A stretch of 8,847 nt of DNA from Actinomycetota bacterium (GTDB lineage: Bacteria > Actinomycetota > Actinomycetes > Actinomycetales > Microbacteriaceae). A model generated the notes under the pieces. The model saw only the letters and a list, made by a program, of their open reading frames with translations. It was not told the DNA's origin and searched no databases. Position 1 is the first letter of the stretch, and each line of letters starts with the position of its first letter. The stretch is from assembly GCA_016870695.1 (NCBI GenBank), contig VGAV01000076.1, forward strand, positions 1 through 8,847, given 5' to 3'. The position numbers and the translations under genes are program-made. Shown one piece after another: positions 7,482 to 8,847 of this stretch.

Positions 7482-8345
7482 TCACTTCAGCAGACGCGAC
7501 AGCCGCCGATCGGCCAGAAGCTTGCCGCCGGTCTGACAGGTGGGGCAGTACTCGAGGGAGTTGTCGGCGAAGAAGACGCTGCGCACCTCGTCGCCGCAGA
7601 CCGGACACGCCTCGCCGCGCCGGCCGTGCACCCGCATGCCCCGGCGCTTCGCGTCCTTCAGGTCGGCCGGCGGCTTGCCCCGCGCGGCCGCGACCGCGTC
7701 GGTGAGCGTCGACACCATCGCGTCGAACAGGCGGTCGACCTCGTCGTCGGTGAGCTTCGCCGCCAGCGCGTACGGCGACATCTTCGCGGCGTGCAGGATC
7801 TCGTCGGAGTACGCGTTGCCGACGCCGCCGATGATCGACTGGTCGCGGAGGACGCCCTTGATCTGGGTGCGCCGCCCCGCGAGCAGCGCGCCGAACGCGT
7901 CGCGGTCGATCCCGCCGCTGAGGGGATCCGGCCCCAGCCGGGCAATCCCCGGTACCTCCTGCGGGTCGCGGACGATGTAGACGGCCAGCGACTTCTTGGT
8001 CCCCGCCTCGGTCAGGTCGAAACCGGAGTCGTCGTCGAACCCGACGCGCAGCGCGATGGGCGTCTTGCCGGGCTTGATGAGCGTCTGCGGCAGCAGGTCG
8101 TACCAGCGCAGCCACCCGGCCTTGGCCAGATGGAAGACGAGATGGATGCCGCCGTCCGTCGCCACGTCGAGGAACTTGCCGTGGCGCTCCACCCCGGTCA
8201 CCGCGGTCCCGACGAGCGCCGTGAGCGGCGGGTCGTACGTCTTGAGGGCGGAGATGGCCGACACGGTCGCCTTCGTCACGTGCAATCCCGTCACGCGGCC
8301 GCGCAGGTATTCGACGAGTCCTTCGACCTCGGGCATCTCCGGCAT
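7482..8345 (-). CDS. Fpg/Nei-family DNA glycosylase (AP lyase)
   Basis: A 287-residue base-excision repair enzyme that should remove oxidised bases and nick the abasic site. Start MPEMPEVEG matches the family N-terminus: after Met removal, Pro2 is the Schiff-base nucleophile and Glu3 the acid. Lys57 in RHGKFL (54-59), the helix-two-turn-helix around IIGGVGNAYSDEIL (171-184) and a C-terminal zinc finger with Cys247, Cys250, Cys267 and Cys270 (C-X2-C-X16-C-X2-C) are all present. At the position five residues before Cys267, where E. coli Fpg has the DNA-contacting Arg, this protein has Asn262. From memory, an actinobacterial subfamily ending in a similar CPTCQTGGK-type tail shares this change, so base preference may differ from 8-oxoguanine Fpg. 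The ATG at 8345 has AGGA 8 nt upstream and exposes Pro2; earlier in-frame starts (8354, 8375) would bury the nucleophile. Single gene, 73 bp upstream of the candidate rib promoter. Confidence 0.94.
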   Translation of the reverse strand: MPEMPEVEGLVEYLRGRVTGLHVTKATVSAISALKTYDPPLTALVGTAVTGVERHGKFLDVATDGGIHLVFHLAKAGWLRWYDLLPQTLIKPGKTPIALRVGFDDDSGFDLTEAGTKKSLAVYIVRDPQEVPGIARLGPDPLSGGIDRDAFGALLAGRRTQIKGVLRDQSIIGGVGNAYSDEILHAAKMSPYALAAKLTDDEVDRLFDAMVSTLTDAVAAARGKPPADLKDAKRRGMRVHGRRGEACPVCGDEVRSVFFADNSLEYCPTCQTGGKLLADRRLSRLLK

Positions 8346-8465
8346 GCGCCACATCCTGGCATCCGGGTCCGACATCGCGCCGCCCCTTGCGCCTCGCCCC
8401 GCCCGCCGTTCCGCCCGTCGCTGCCCCGCGCTCCCTCCGGGGTCGGCGTTCCGCGCGTTCTCCTG

Positions 8466-8556
8466 CCGGTAAACGCTCTGCGCGGGTGGAAACGCCGTGG
8501 CACGGCGTTTCCACCGCGCCGGAGCGTTTACCGGAGAAGCCGGAGCGTCTACCGGA
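8466..8556. repeat. Nested inverted and direct repeats between GNAT and glycosylase genes
   Basis: Three related repeat layers. Outer inverted pair: CCGGTAAACGCTC (8466-8478) and its exact complement (8522-8534). Inner inverted pair: GGTGGAAACGCCGTG (8485-8499) and its exact complement (8501-8515), centred on one G. Direct pair: CCGGAGCGTTTACCGGA (8519-8535) and CCGGAGCGTCTACCGGA (8540-8556), 21 bp apart with one mismatch. All arms share a GGWAACGC-like core, so there are five diverged copies of one half-site. It lies 28 bp past the GNAT stop and 120 bp before the glycosylase start. It could be a terminator cruciform for the GNAT transcript, an operator cluster for the glycosylase, or a dispersed REP-like element; sequence alone does not decide. 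Confidence 0.75.
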
Positions 8557-8583
8557 ACAGGGGGAGGGATGCCACGGCCACGC

Positions 8584-8847
8584 TCACCCGAGGGGGAGCG
8601 GCCACGGCTGCGGGGACCGCTCGTCGCCGCGCAGGAGCCCCGCCACCCAGAGGTCGGCCCGCCCGAAGCTGTTCGAGGCGGCCTGACGCAGGAGCCCCTC
8701 GTAGCGGAAGCCGAGTCGACAGGCGGTGCGCGCCGAGGCCACGTTCCCGACGACGGCCCGCCACTCGATCCGGGCGATCGCCGGCCGCTCGGCGGCGAAG
8801 GCCCAGTCCACGACGGCCTCGGCCGCTTCGCCGACGACGCCCTGCCC
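8584..8847 (-). CDS. GNAT-family N-acetyltransferase, C-terminal part
   Basis: The last 87 codons of a gene that enters from the right edge of the window. The frame opens with GQGVVGEA, the end of the acetyl-CoA pyrophosphate-binding loop of GNAT motif A, then an alpha helix (AAEAVVDWAFA), then RIEWRAVVGNVASARTACRLGFRYEG, broken here as RIEWRAVVGN, VASARTACRLGF and RYEG, which is the motif-B region with the Asn and the Leu-Gly-Phe turn typical of RimJ/RimL-type enzymes. These acetylate protein N-termini, antibiotics or small amines; the substrate is not visible here. The N-terminal acceptor-binding half lies outside the window. The stop TGA at 8586-8584 is followed by the repeat cluster. Confidence 0.9.
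   Translation of the reverse strand, partial: GQGVVGEAAEAVVDWAFAAERPAIARIEWRAVVGNVASARTACRLGFRYEGLLRQAASNSFGRADLWVAGLLRGDERSPQPWPLPLG

Larger units (their letters stand above)
66..8573. repeat. Dispersed word GGATGCC(A/G), 22 copies
   Basis: GGATGCC on the plus strand starts at 66, 885, 1068, 2017, 3226, 4432, 4912, 5754, 6060, 6377, 6448, 7158, 8144 and 8567; its complement GGCATCC starts at 855, 1458, 2042, 4490, 4622, 6465, 6840 and 8358. In the GGATGCC orientation the next base is always A (9) or G (13). Composition alone predicts about two copies. Eighteen lie in genes and four outside them (2017, 2042, 8358, 8567). The function is unknown; this entry records the sites and not a contiguous element. 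Confidence 0.8.

Noticed and set aside
8346..8375. Upstream starts for the DNA glycosylase at 8354 and 8375
   Set aside because: Fpg-type enzymes need Pro directly after the start Met as the nucleophile; only the ATG at 8345 gives that.
8387..8686. Plus-strand frame giving PERLPE repeats
   Set aside because: The peptide repeat is just the translated DNA repeat cluster at 8519-8556 and the frame runs antisense into the GNAT gene.

Overview
The window comes from a GC-rich (roughly 70 % by eye) actinobacterium. Codon use, the protein sequences and the gene set fit Microbacteriaceae, most likely Microbacterium or a close relative; this assignment is an inference from pattern, not a database match. 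All seven genes read on the minus strand, so in transcription order the window runs from right to left. The long plus-strand open frames are antisense shadows of the GC-rich genes.

Layout in transcription order: (1) 8847-8584, the C-terminal end of a GNAT-family acetyltransferase cut by the window edge. (2) 8556-8466, a compact nest of inverted and direct repeats in the gap before the next gene. (3) 8345-7482, an Fpg/Nei-type DNA glycosylase of an actinobacterial subtype. (4) 7408-3732, a complete riboflavin unit: a candidate promoter, an FMN riboswitch (7363-7221), then ribD, ribE, ribBA and ribH, packed so tightly that each stop codon overlaps the next start. (5) 3713-3688, a bulged stem-loop after ribH. 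(6) 3522-2068, a metabolite:H+ symporter-type MFS transporter, followed by a perfect 19-bp hairpin (2055-2010). (7) 1916-21, a full-length ABC exporter half-transporter with fused membrane and ATPase domains.

The rib genes form a complete route from GTP and ribulose 5-phosphate to riboflavin: RibBA supplies both entry reactions, RibD the deamination and reduction, RibH makes lumazine, and RibE makes riboflavin. FMN made from the product can bind the leader RNA and shut the operon down. The two transporters and the glycosylase have no visible functional tie to riboflavin beyond lying nearby on the same strand.

I see no mobile element, CRISPR array, phage gene, defence system, tRNA or rRNA, and no novel multi-gene system. 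The most unusual signal is a short DNA word. GGATGCC (either strand) occurs 22 times, about ten times what composition predicts. It is followed by a purine every time, sits in all three codon phases of the genes, and is also paired into the perfect hairpin after the MFS gene. This looks like a sequence selected as DNA rather than as protein.
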